Shown: piece after piece, positions 34,001 to 42,902 of the stretch
How the letters are laid out: each line of letters begins with the position of its first letter
Numbering within the stretch: the first letter of the stretch is position 1
Source: Yamagishiella unicocca
Taxonomy: Eukaryota > Chlorophyta > Chlorophyceae > Chlamydomonadales > Volvocaceae
Assembly: GCA_003116995.1 (NCBI GenBank)
Contig: BDSL01000092.1
Coordinates: 370,242 to 434,241, forward strand
Direction: 5' to 3'
DNA length: 64,000 bases
Program-made: the position numbers and the translations under genes
Notes under the pieces: model-generated
Seen by the model: only the letters and a program-made list of their open reading frames with translations
The model's database searches: none
Told to the model about the DNA's origin: nothing

Positions 34001-35335
34001 CACGGCGACGCTCGCACCACCGCCGCCCCGCTGGTGCTCGGCCGGCCCCTCCCACGGGGCTCCCCGGCCCTCGCCCAGCTGATTACGGCGCTCGCCCATC
34101 TCCCGCCCATCACCATCCTGGACCCCACACTGGCCGCCCCGGGACCCTGGTGCTTCTCGGCGCCCCTCTGGGGCAACCCCCTCCTGGTCGATGCCACCGG
34201 CCGGGGCCTGGAGACCGACTTCCCCGACCTCGCCCAGCTGCGTGGGCTTGATACGGTGGGTGTCGCCGTCCAGTGCTACAATGCCCTGGGCCGGGTCCGG
34301 ACGGCCCTCGCTGTCGCCGCTGCCGGGGGGCCCCCCGCCCTACGCTGTACCGAGTACCTGCGGCTCGACGTCCTCCGCGACGTCCTCCGCCTCTCCCCTG
34401 CCCACCCCGTCCCGGCCTCCATGCGGGATGGGGCCACGGGCCTGGCCCGCGTCGACGCCCTCCTTGGCCGCCTTCCCGCCACCTGGACCATCGCGGCCCT
34501 CCTCGTTCTGGCGGCCCCGGGGGGTGCGGCTGCCGCCCCCCCCGCTGCGGACGCCTGGGGCCGCCTGGCCCGCTGTGTCGGCTGGCGGGTGGGCCCCGCG
34601 GCCATTCCCCTTGTCTCCCTCACCGTCAAGTCGGCTACCATCCTGCAGCTCGGCCCAGCCTTCGCTGCTCTGGCGGCTAAGCACACGGCCTTCCTTCAGG
34701 AGGCCTGGGAGGCTCCCCTTCCCCCGGCAGCCCTGGCCTCCACCCTCCGGGAATTTCAGGCCACTCTGGTGCGCCTCTGGCGTCTTCGCTGGGACAACAC
34801 GCACAAGGAGCCCCTCTGGCGGCTCGCCATGAACGGGTTCCATGGCTTCCCCATGCACGCGGCCCTCCTGGCGCGGGGGTCGCCCACGGCCCCCTGCCCG
34901 TGCGGAGCGTCCATGGCCACGGGCCGCCGGCGCCACCACTTCTGGGAGTGTGTGGTGGCCTTGTCATTGCGTGACGAGCTTGTGGAGGCGATGGGGGGCG
35001 CGGTTGTCCTGCTCCCGCAGCATTTGTGGCTGGGTCGGCCCCCGTTGGGGGTGCACCCGCTTGTTTGGGATGTGGTGTGCTTGGCGGCCGTCGCGGCGTT
35101 GGGTTTGGGGCTCCGCCTCCTGTTTCGGGTGCAGGCTGGGGCCCCCGGGGGGCGCATGCCGGTGGTGCGGGTGTGCGCCGCGGTGACGGCCGACTTCTGG
35201 GCCCGCCTCAGTGCGTTTGCCGAGTTGGGGCTGGCCCCCCGCGGGTGGGGGGCCATCCCGTCCGATCACCCCTTCCTCGCCGCCTCGCCCGCGGGGGAGG
35301 TGGTCTTCCCGGGCCGCCCGGGTGCCGAGGAGTGA
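31004..35335 (+). CDS. LINE ORF2: APE endonuclease and reverse transcriptase, 1,443 aa
   Basis: Multifunctional enzyme for target-primed reverse transcription. Residues ~20-275 are an apurinic-type endonuclease/exonuclease/phosphatase domain: SHNIRGFL, CLQETHV, AADFNFV, SRIDRLMAS and SDHRLVV carry the expected metal-binding and catalytic residues. The reverse transcriptase spans ~555-790: NYRPITLLDTDYRTLARVLA, then motif A FLDFQKAYD (~636), motif B GVRQGCPAAPLLY, motif C YADD (~736) and LNLRKVKLLPL. The C terminus holds a Cys/His cluster (CPCG ... HHFWEC, ~1300-1325) like the zinc knuckle of L1-clade elements. No RNase H domain was noticed. The ATG overlaps the ORF1 stop, so translation may depend on termination-reinitiation. 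The frame is intact throughout, consistent with recent activity. The L1-like clade is inferred from domain order. Confidence 0.95.
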   Translation: MVRQHHGARPGSRPLRIGSHNIRGFLGSAPSGHSPRLAALLRCWARQSLDVICLQETHVTAAAVPLARAGLHDVSRALHLGQWVSWWNPAPSACRGGVAILVRLSLVASGALSFPGPAPALTVSPDGRLLHLPVLWGGHAFTLLTAYLPSSLAAAQRAFIHQSLRPVAALPGHHIWAADFNFVVDPALDCLAAAGRPADVLTSSAFTAACPGLVDVFRRAHPSRRSYTYFHPSGASRIDRLMASPQLAASVRAAFVAPGPPSDHRLVVTHLLPALGSQPPGPGLRKTRLHFLDHADLQQQLGTWLAAAVAAAPTAPAHLLDWWPGFKRALRVSAARLNLTARARRTCAVGVEAAAGAAAEAALAAVEAGQPAALPAAVVARSAEAAAAQRATAGVARRTRHTWLRTGERPSPTITRHLRPPAACRTIPALQRPDGSVSADPQELPSIVAAFWQRICTAPAGDPRARQRVLQALRALGRRCPPAAVDALGAPVVTPAEVLAAIHTAPPGRSPGADSLPTEIYQHYAPTLAPILAAVFTAFAATDRAPAGFLDGVITSFFKDQDPTLPANYRPITLLDTDYRTLARVLARRLLPVLGDTIDPVQTAFLQHRRISDSVLLLQLLPALLRAESRSCAVVFLDFQKAYDTVDRAFLLECLDALGVGPGCLAWVRRLLQGTRSAALVNGHLSGWVPITAGVRQGCPAAPLLYLAPGQALLSWLQHEAIGISLADLRLTASQYADDCTPLLRDAADVPRFLAAMDTFHAASGQQLNLRKVKLLPLPGGPRAIPAAAPPPACPTASSAPPLPPTPVATAAPLAAPDAGLAPRLAVVPSASTLGITFTAGAPGPYPVDLDRVYSRLQRATTLPLSAFGRAFAASGYALSRVLYHMEFVGLPPPGLRAALQATTAAFVDRRCTPAAHQARTNRVPAGAGLLYLALPPSAGGFGLLPLEAHVRARHAVLAVRGLAGACGLLPSAPQWPQLLLALLRHGHPAAHPLCLLPLHGDARTTAAPLVLGRPLPRGSPALAQLITALAHLPPITILDPTLAAPGPWCFSAPLWGNPLLVDATGRGLETDFPDLAQLRGLDTVGVAVQCYNALGRVRTALAVAAAGGPPALRCTEYLRLDVLRDVLRLSPAHPVPASMRDGATGLARVDALLGRLPATWTIAALLVLAAPGGAAAAPPAADAWGRLARCVGWRVGPAAIPLVSLTVKSATILQLGPAFAALAAKHTAFLQEAWEAPLPPAALASTLREFQATLVRLWRLRWDNTHKEPLWRLAMNGFHGFPMHAALLARGSPTAPCPCGASMATGRRRHHFWECVVALSLRDELVEAMGGAVVLLPQHLWLGRPPLGVHPLVWDVVCLAAVAALGLGLRLLFRVQAGAPGGRMPVVRVCAAVTADFWARLSAFAELGLAPRGWGAIPSDHPFLAASPAGEVVFPGRPGAEE

Positions 35336-35396
35336 CCCGACGGCTGACTCGGGTGCGTTTTTCTGGGCCTTAGGCCCCCGCTCTGCTGTCTTTTGT

Positions 35397-35714
35397 GGGT
35401 GCTTTTGGGTTCTGGGGCTTGGGGCCCCCGTTTTGCCGGAACGCGTTCCTCGCGTCTCGCTGCTGGCTTGGTGCAGGTGGTTCGTGTTGTCTGGACGCGC
35501 TTGTTCTCCTCCCCGTGCTTTGAGTTGTGTGTGCTGCCTTCTCCGTGTCCTCGTGTTTGGCTGCCTTCGCCTTTTGCCCCCTCCCGGCCGGTGAGGGCGG
35601 GCTCTTTTGCCCCGTGACCCGTGTCGTGGTCTGGCCCATCGGGCCCGCCTGGTTGCGCTTCCGCGCTTGAGCCGTTCTGGCTCCCTTGTAATACTCGCAT
35701 TCTGCTTAAACACC
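35397..35714 (+). other. LINE 3' UTR and tail with TGTAA
   Basis: Follows the ORF2 stop by about 60 bp. TGTAA, the usual green-algal poly(A) signal, lies at 35687-35691, about 20 nt before the junction with target DNA. The tail CTTAAACACC merges with target sequence AAACACC, so the exact last base of the element is ambiguous. Confidence 0.8.
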
Positions 35715-36278
35715 ACAGCACGGCCCACGTTTGATTGTATGCGCATGGATCCGTTGAGGTCAGAGGTCATGCGCTAGATCACGGCCATTATCTGGGACAT
35801 TTGGGCATCGACATGCCAAGGTGCGAAAGCAGACCAATACAGGCACGCCACGATGTTTCCACAACACTTTGTGCAGCCTTCAGTTCGTAAATGTGTTTTC
35901 ATATATAGCTAGTTTAATTTCGCAGTTCAACGTAACTCCGTGGTCGTTAGGCTTGCCTCAGCATGTAACATTCATCCATACCCGTTGCCGAGGTGCTCGC
36001 CCTTCTGTGTCATTATGACATTAAGACCAATAGGAGTTGTATTTCTTAGTGCGGTAGGCAGACCGTGACGAGCAGATGAGTAAAGCCATGTCGCAGCACC
36101 ATAGACAGACCTAACGGTCATCCGTGATCTTTCCGGCCGCAAACCTTGTCTTCCCCGTTCTTCCCCGTCGTCAAGGCCACATCCCACTAGAAAATTTAGT
36201 CCAGAGTGTCACAATACGACTGAGGTACGATATGTCGCAATACCATACAGAAACCATCGTGCGCACGCCTCCTCCTAC

Positions 36279-36288
36279 CCCACCATCG
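36279..36288 (+). promoter_or_regulatory. USE-like element of U2 gene A
   Basis: CCCACCATCG lies 74 bp upstream of the predicted U2 start. It resembles the plant snRNA upstream sequence element (RTCCCACATCG, near -70). An obvious TATA box at -30 is not present; an AT-rich TTATATTG at about -14 exists only in this copy (TTAGATTG in unit B). Confidence 0.6.
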
Positions 36289-36352
36289 CCTGATAGAAAG
36301 ATAGCGCACAGTGTCGTTTCATCAGATCAGACCCAACATTATATTGTACAGC

Positions 36353-36543
36353 ATACCTTTCTCGGCCTTTTGGCTCAGATCATGTGTAGTATCTGTTCTT
36401 ATAAGCTTAATCGCTTATATGGTCCTCATTGAGGACCTGCGATTAACTTCAATCTTTCGAGGGGGCGTGGTCAATGGGGGCGCTTGCGCACCCGACCCGC
36501 CAGCATGGTTGCGGCCTTACACTACCGCTGCAGCCGTGCACCC
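36353..36543 (+). ncRNA. U2 spliceosomal snRNA (unit A)
   Basis: About 191 nt starting ATACCTTTCTCGGCCTTTTG, the plant/algal U2 5' end. It contains the branch-site recognition region GTGTAGTATCTGTTCTT, stem IIa (CTTATAAGCTTAATCGCTTA), stem IIb (GGTCCTCATTGAGGACC), a short Sm-like ATCTTTCG tract, and stems III and IV, ending GTGCACCC. U2 pairs with the intron branch point and with U6. Two bases differ from the usual eukaryotic sequence around the U6-pairing and branch-site region: GGCTCAGATC (usually GGCTAAGATC) and ATCATGTG (usually ATCAAGTG). Both copies share them, so they are either lineage-specific or mark a non-functional variant. Confidence 0.92.
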
Positions 36544-36899
36544 TACCCAATCAATTGAGTCCCTACACTCGTTTGGAAATTTAGATACGTACCCATTGTT
36601 AGTTATTGTATTGCACGCGCGTTGTAGATGGGACATTGGATGTGACTACTGTGCACGTGCGGGGTGCCTGCAGTCCGAGCTTCCCCATGAGTCGATGGTG
36701 GCCCTCCTTTTCAGAGAGAGATTCACGTTCTTCAGGGTGGACCCGGACCGACCCCCTGTTTCGCGAAGTCGGTGGCCTTACATCGCAGATGAATGATGCC
36801 ACGGACCAAAATGCGCCACCACGCCCCGTTTGTGTGGTTTTGGCGATCTCCGGTGGCGCGAGCGTATAGGGTGTACTGACACCCTCACCGCCCCGCCCC

Positions 36900-37357
36900 C
36901 TTAACACACGCAAGGCCTAGCGGTATGGACGGCTTGGGTGGTCTGGGTGGTTTGGGCGGTCGTCTGGGCGGTTTGGGCGGTTTGGGCGGTTTGGGAGTTT
37001 TGGCGGACTGGGCGCTCTTGGTGGTTTGAGCGGGATTTAGTTGTTGTTGTAACGGTTACAGTAGGTTCCAGACCAAGAGGTAGAACCATCAGGCACATCG
37101 CCTGATGGTTCATGCCACTGATGCTGCCGACCCCGCTCCAAGTGCCGACACCGCCGCTGCTGTCGCCGCTGTCGCCACCACCGCCACCACTGCCGCCGCC
37201 ACCACAGCCACCACCGCTGCAGCCACCGGATGGTCCCCTGCCGCCAGCGCCTGACCTGTCGCTCATGCGAGACACCAGCAATGATGATGGCAGTAGTGAT
37301 GCTGGCAGCAGCGACGACGAGTCAGTGAGCAGCACGGACTCAGGGGGGAGGCCAATT
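36900..37357. repeat. GC-rich linker with GGTTTGGGCGG tandem repeats and a perfect 12-bp hairpin
   Basis: 36930-37020 is made of GGTTTGGGCGGT-type repeats. GAACCATCAGGC at 37083-37094 and its reverse complement at 37100-37111 form a perfect 12-bp stem with a 5-nt loop, conserved in unit B at 42628-42656. Pro-rich (plus) and Gly/Gln/Thr-rich (minus) frames are low-complexity. No gene is supported. Confidence 0.6.
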
Positions 37358-39567
37358 TAGGGGGGCAGCGATGGGTTTGAGAGGGGCTCAGGGTTTGAGA
37401 GGGGCTCAGGGTCTGAGAGAGGCTAAGGGTCTGAGAGCGGCTAAGGGGCCAGTGGCAAGGTCGTCCCGCTCCCTCCGGTGGAACACTGCGTGCCGTATCG
37501 TGAACCTACTGTGCCGTACCATGCCGTATCATGCCGTACCGCGCCGTACCGCTAGACCCTGACGCCGATTTGGCCGACGCCCAAGCGCTGTGCCAAGGGT
37601 CAACACACGGCTCTAGAGACGAAGGTGAAGGTGAGGCACCAGAAGGGTGCAAACGAGGGGCGGTGGGTGGCGGAGTGCACCGACAGGGGGGGAGTCCCAC
37701 AGCCAGCCACAAAGCCCCATACCCGGCGCCGCCCGCCCCTGCTCCCCCACAGGCCCCCCGTTCCGCGCCCACCTCGTGAGGGTAGGTGACGGTGGACGCC
37801 ACCACCTTGGCGAACGCGGAAGCTCCGGAACCGTCAGGCTGGTGGGGGCGGGAGGCGCAGCCGCACCCGGAGGCAGCCCCTTGAGCGCCTCTTCGACCTT
37901 GTGCTGCGCGATGGCCTGAGCGGCGACGGGGGTTGGGCAGGCGGTTGGGCGGGTGGTGGTTGGGCGGGTTGTGCGCGGCAGGTGTTGGGCAGGTGGTGCG
38001 CGGCAGTTGGTTGGGCAGATGGTGCGCGCTAGGTGTTGTACGCGTTCGTGTTGTGTTAGGTATGCGTTTGCGGCGGATGGTGGCTGGGCGGTGGCTGGGG
38101 CAGGAGGGCAGGTGAGGGGAGGCAGGTCGGTGCCCCCCCCCCCAGCGCCAAGCACCCGCGGCTCCTGGCCCGCCCAGCGGCCCCCCAGCACACACTAAAC
38201 ACATTTCGCGGCTGGGCGAAGCCGCCGTACGTACCTGCTTGGCGTACTCGTACAGCGGGAACTGGATGGCCACGTGCGCGATGCCCGCCATGGAAGGCGC
38301 CAGGCCGCTGTACAGCCCCCGCAGCCCCTCCTCGCAGGCGATCCGCAGCAGCGCCCCGGCCGTACTCTTGTACGGCGGCCTCTGTAGGTACGGCGCGATG
38401 GAGGCGGAAGCGCCGCCCATCACGGCACGCGGCAGCACGACCTTTGGTGCTGCTGGTGCTGCTGATGCTGCTGGTGCGGCGGCGGGCCCTATACCGGCCC
38501 CTGGCGGCCCCGGGCCGAGCCCCCCAGGGGCATTAGGACTACTGCCGGCAGCCCCCCCGCCGCCGCTACTGCCAGCCTGAGGTGTCCGGATGACGCTGCT
38601 GCTACTGCTACTGCTACTGCTACTGCTGCAACTGCAACTGCTTCCGCGCCCGGTGGGACCTTGATGCTGATGTTGCTGGCGTTGAGGGTGCGGCTGCGGG
38701 TGCGGCTGTGGGTGCGGCTGCGGCTGCGGGTGCGGCGGGGTAGGGCCAGCCGCCGCCGCTGCCGCCGCCGCTGTCGCGGTTGGCTGGCCCCCTGCGGGCC
38801 ACTTCTGGGCGGCGCTAGAGGCTGCCGCCCCCGCGGTGCCACAGGCGGCCGGCGCCCGCAGGGCCCCCCCCAGCCCCGCCGCCCCCTCCGCCGCCGCGGG
38901 CCCCCCTGTCACCTCCCCCAGCATCCCGTGGCACTGCATCCGCGTCTTGACTACCCACAGCGGGTTCGTCACCAGGATGGTGGTGACGCCCGCACCCGCC
39001 GCCGCCGCCATGTGCGTCAACGGGGTGCACAACATGCCTCGTGCCAAACCCGCAGAACCCCCCTTCCCCCCCAGCTCCATGCAACCAGGTCTTCTCGCTC
39101 CTCTTCCCCCTGGGGCTCCCAAGACCGCAGGACATTCCCTGGCTGGGAGGGAGGAGGAGCCCCGACACATTCCCTGGCTGCCGAGGAGAGCGAGCGTTAC
39201 GGTGTTGCGCGTGAGCGATGCGCCCCGAGCCCCGACCCGGCAGACCACTCACCCCTTCGCGCGCAATAATGGCCCGAATGCCGCCGGATATGGTGGTGCT
39301 GCTGGCCTTGGTCACCTGCGGGACGGGGTGGGGTGGGGGGCGGTCGGGCGGGCGTTGGGAGTGTCAACGGGCCGCTGTCAAATCCTTGGGTCATCGCCGG
39401 GGCAGCCGGGATCCGCAATTGCCCGCCAGATCCTAGCACGGTGAGTCATGCTGAACGGTTGGCAACCTCCCTCTTGGCTCTGGCTCAACGTATCGTGACC
39501 CATCCCGGGCTGTTGCCCCCTGGCCTCTCTGCCCGGCAGTCGGCCACCCTATCCCCGTTCTACCGGT
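37358..39567 (-). pseudogene. Inverted partial copy of the mitochondrial carrier gene (unit A)
   Basis: Minus-strand copy of the carrier locus from about 21018 to 24140, introns included. It lacks exon 1 (start codon and first signature) and exon 5 (third signature and stop). A deletion joins intron 2 to exon 3 at about 39030, with a few bases of microhomology, and removes about 590 bp including the exon 3 acceptor and its first ~40 codons. Exon 4 carries a 10-bp deletion (CGGAGCTTCCGCG instead of GGAGCTCGTGGTCACGTCCG) that shifts the frame. Introns are retained, so this arose by DNA duplication, not retroposition. It cannot encode a working carrier. Confidence 0.92.
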
Positions 39568-40171
39568 TGCGCTCTGAAAGGACAGGGACCCCTAGTGTCA
39601 CAAAAAACCGCAAATGGGACCAACGTCCCCTGCCCCACGCCGAATCGCACGATCGCGCAAAACGACGCCAGGGGAGATATCCCTCCAATGCCTTTAAAGC
39701 AGCAGCCATGTACCGCCGCCCAGTCTTCATCATGCTGACGTGATCAAGCCTTCTACAGGTCTACTGACCAGAAGCCTTGATACGTGAAACAACTAGCAGC
39801 TGCAGCTGCAGCGTGCAGCGGAGATAGACTGACCCGGCTGCATCGAATGCGACTTGCACGCCCAACCGTACATCAGTTCCAACCGCCCGGAAATAGTGGG
39901 GCTCTTCGGACCCAGCAGAGTAAATGGGCCATGCGGCACGTAGTTCGTTATTGTTTTTAAGAAACTCCCAATCCGCTTTCATCTTGTCGCACGTCGGTAG
40001 TAGTGCTACTAGTAGGTGCTGCCGGCGGGTACTGCATGCACCCTTCTGCAACCCGCTGCATCAAAACCTGACTTGTACGGCCACTCAGCTGCACCGAACT
40101 GCACCCACCGAAGGTGACGTGGCAACGGCCCACGGAGATGTTGCAGGTGACGTTATTAGGTAGGCGCTGCT

Positions 40172-41478
40172 GGTCCTTAGTCCCCTTGATTGGTAAGGCC
40201 TCAGTCGGATGTGGATCGAGGCCTTTACGAAGGGGAAGACAAGGTTTGCGGCGGCCGGAAAGATCGCGGTCGACCGTTCGGTCTGTGCTACGTGCTGTCG
40301 TGCTGCGATGTGGCTTCACCTCATCTGCTCGCCACGGTCTGCCTACCGCACTAAAGAAATACAACTCCTATTGGTTTTAATGCCATAATGGCATAGAGGG
40401 GCGAGCACATCGGCAACGGGTATGGATGAATGTTACATGCCGAGGCAAGTTCTAACGACCACGGAGTTACGTTGGACTGCGAAATTAATATGAAACGCAT
40501 CTACAAATCGAAGGCATCATAAAGTACAGTGGAAACATCGCGGCGTGCCTATATTGGTGCTGGCCTTCGCACCTTGGCATGTCGAGGCCCAAATGTCTCA
40601 GATCATGGCCGTGATCTGGCGCATGATACCGGTATCTGCCCGCAACCGATCCATGCATGCCCATACCATCAAACGTGGGCCTTGCTGTGGCTTTTGCCTT
40701 TTTTTCGTCCATAACATCACACGTAGATAATAGAAGAGTAGTTCAGATGCGGGAAAGCAGTCGGACGGAGAATTACGGGGCCCAGGTTTAAGCAGCGCAG
40801 GCGCGTGGGTCTTGCTTGGTATTCCCATCGATACACATTTGTATCTATATGAATTTTCCATAAATGACGACTATAGACGTGCATAGACCGACAATGTAAT
40901 TCTCCGTACGACTGTTTTTTCGCGTCTGAACTCTTCTTCTTACCTACGTGTGATGTTATGGACAAACAGAGAGCAAACACCACAGCACGGCCCACGTTTG
41001 ATTGTATGCGCATGGATCCGTTGAGGTCAGAGGTCATGCGCTAGATCACGGCCATTATCTGGGACATTTGGGCATCGACATGCCAAGGTGCGAAAGCAGA
41101 CCAATACAGGCACGCCACGATGTTTCCACAACACTTTGTGCAGCCTTCAGTTCGTAAATGTGTTTTCATATATAGCTAGTTTAATTTCGCAGTTCAACGT
41201 AACTCCGTGGTCGTTAGGCTTGCCTCAGCATGTAACATTCATCCATACCCGTTGCCGAGGTGCTCGCCCTTCTGTGTCATTATGACATTAAGACCAATAG
41301 GAGTTGTATTTCTTAGTGCGGTAGGCAGACCGTGACGAGCAGATGAGGTGAAGCCATGTCGCAGCACCATAGACAGACCTAACGGTCAACCGTGATCTTT
41401 CCGGCCGCAAACCTTGTCTTCCCCGTCGTCAAGGCCACATCCCACTGACGCCTTACCAATCAAGGTGAGGTAAGGACC
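40172..41478. repeat. 1.3-kb palindrome of unit B (uninterrupted)
   Basis: Arms of about 650 bp, imperfect, centre near 40835. Outer ends: GGTCCTTAGTCC at 40172 pairs with the GAGGTAAGGACC region ending at 41478. The central part holds inverted copies of GTCCATAACATCACACGTAG. No open frame of note. It resembles a foldback element or a long inverted-repeat transposon without a transposase. Confidence 0.85.
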
Positions 41479-41814
41479 TCTTGTAGACAGCTCAGGAGGC
41501 CCACCGAAGTGAACTCCTGTCAGCAAATTATGGTATGGGGTGCAGCCTCACTGTCCCTGCTGCCCCGCTTACCAGCTAGGCACTACTCATTTTCCCACCC
41601 GGTGATGGTGGCATAGTGGCCTGAGACTCCAGTCTACCGGCATCCAGCAACAACCTGAATCAATCAAACTTCGTAGGTTTTTTTTACATTGCACCAATGG
41701 ACGGTTGCAACACCTCAGCTTCAAATCCTACATTACCCAGAGTGTCACAATACGACTGAGGTACGATATGTCGCAATACCATACAGAAACCATCGTGCGC
41801 ACGCCTCCTCCTAC

Positions 41815-41824
41815 CCCACCATCG
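41815..41824 (+). promoter_or_regulatory. USE-like element of U2 gene B
   Basis: Same CCCACCATCG, again 74 bp upstream of the U2 start at 41889. Confidence 0.6.
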
Positions 41825-41888
41825 CCTGATAGAAAGATAGCGCACAGTGTCGTTTCATCAGATCAGACCCAACATTAGATTGCACAGC

Positions 41889-42079
41889 ATACCTTTCTCG
41901 GCCTTTTGGCTCAGATCATGTGTAGTATCTGTTCTTATAAGCTTAATCGCTTATATGGTCCTCATTGAGGACCTGCGATTAACTTCAATCTTTCGAGGGG
42001 GCGTGGTCAATGGGGGCGCTTGCGCACCCGACCCGCCAGCATGGTTGCGGCCTTACACTACCGCTGCAGCCGTGCACCC
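41889..42079 (+). ncRNA. U2 spliceosomal snRNA (unit B)
   Basis: Identical or nearly identical to the unit A gene over 191 nt, with the same two atypical bases and the same upstream block (ACCATCGCCTGATAGAAAGA and on). The immediate -15 region differs (TTAGATTGCACAG versus TTATATTGTACAG), which could affect expression between copies. Confidence 0.92.
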
Positions 42080-42902
42080 TACCCAATCAATTGAGTCCCT
42101 ACACTCGTTTGGAAATTTAGATACGTACCCATTGTTAGTTATTGTATTGCACGCGCGTTGTAGATGGGACATTGGATGTAACTACTGTGCACGTGCGGGG
42201 TGCCTGCAGTCCGAGCTTCCCCATGAGTCGATGGTGGCCCTCCTTTTCAGAGAGAGATTCACGTTCTTCAGGGTGGACCCGGGCCGACCCCCTGTTTCGC
42301 GAAGTCGGTGGCCTTACATCGCAGATGAATGATGCCACGGACCAAAATGCGCCACCACGCCCCGTTTGTGTGGTTTTGGCGATCTCCGGTGGCGCGAGCG
42401 TATAGGGTGTACTGACACCCTCACCGCCCCGCCCCCTTAACACACGCAAGGCCTAGCGGTATGGACGGCTTGGGTGGTCTGGGTGGTTTGGGCGGTCGTC
42501 TGGGCGGTTTGGGCGGTTTGGGCGGTTTGGGCGGTTTGGGAGTTTTGGCGGACTGGGCGCTCTTGGTGGTTTGAGCGGGATTTTGTTGTTGTTGTAACGG
42601 TTACAGTAGGTTCCAGACCAAGAGGTAGAACCATCAGGCACATCGCCTGATGGTTCATGCCACTGATGCTGCCGACCCCGCTCCAAGTGCCGACACCGCC
42701 GCTGCTGTCGCCGCTGTCGCCACCACCGCCACCACTGCCGCCGCCACCACAGCCGCCACCGCTGCAGCCACCGGATGGTCCCCTGCCGCCAGCGCCTGAC
42801 CTGTCGCTCATGCGAGACACCAGCAATGATGATGGCAGTAGTGATGCTGGCAGCAGCGACGACGAGTCAGTGAGCAGCACGGACTCAGGGGGGAGGCCAA
42901 TT

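Larger units (their letters stand above)
28170..35710 (+). mobile_element. Insertion carrying an APE-type non-LTR (LINE) retrotransposon
   Basis: Units B and C read GAGAGCAAACACCACAGC uninterrupted (40971 on). In unit A the same site reads GAGAGCAAA at 28161-28169 and AAACACCACAGC from 35708, which brackets the insertion exactly. Only AAA is shared at the two ends, so the target-site duplication is very short or absent. From left to right the insert holds 1.4 kb of unassigned sequence (28170-29546), a 3'-end fragment of the LINE (29547-29870), and a LINE body with ORF1, ORF2 and 3' UTR (29881-35710). ORF2 is free of stops, so the insertion is probably young. Confidence 0.9.
27363..36180. repeat. 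Large palindrome of unit A, split by the insertion
   Basis: Left arm about 27363-28027, centre near 28028, right arm 28029-28169 continuing at 35711-36180. The arms are imperfect but clearly inverted copies: GGAAGACAAGG at the outer left pairs with CCTTGTCTTCC at the outer right, and GTCGGACGGAGAATTAC at 27952 pairs with GTAATTCTCCGTACGAC at 28088. Confidence 0.85.
26980..39711. repeat. Tandem segmental duplication, unit A (interrupted by a retrotransposon insertion)
   Basis: Starts at ACCGCCGCCCAGTCTTC and corresponds to unit B (39712-45280) once about 7.54 kb of inserted sequence (28170-35710) is removed. Order: palindrome, U2 snRNA gene, GC-rich linker, inverted carrier pseudogene. Against unit B it lacks about 65 bp near 27320 and about 290 bp near 36190. 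At 36230-39560 the two units are almost identical, with only scattered single-base differences. Confidence 0.9.

Noticed and set aside
29547..35714. 318-bp direct repeats as LTRs of an LTR retrotransposon
   Set aside because: The enzyme is APE plus RT without integrase or protease, the repeats differ at several bases, and both end in the LINE tail with TGTAA.
37358..39567. A functional second carrier gene on the minus strand
   Set aside because: Start exon, final exon and part of exon 3 are missing and exon 4 is frameshifted, although a 580-aa ORF remains open by reading through introns.
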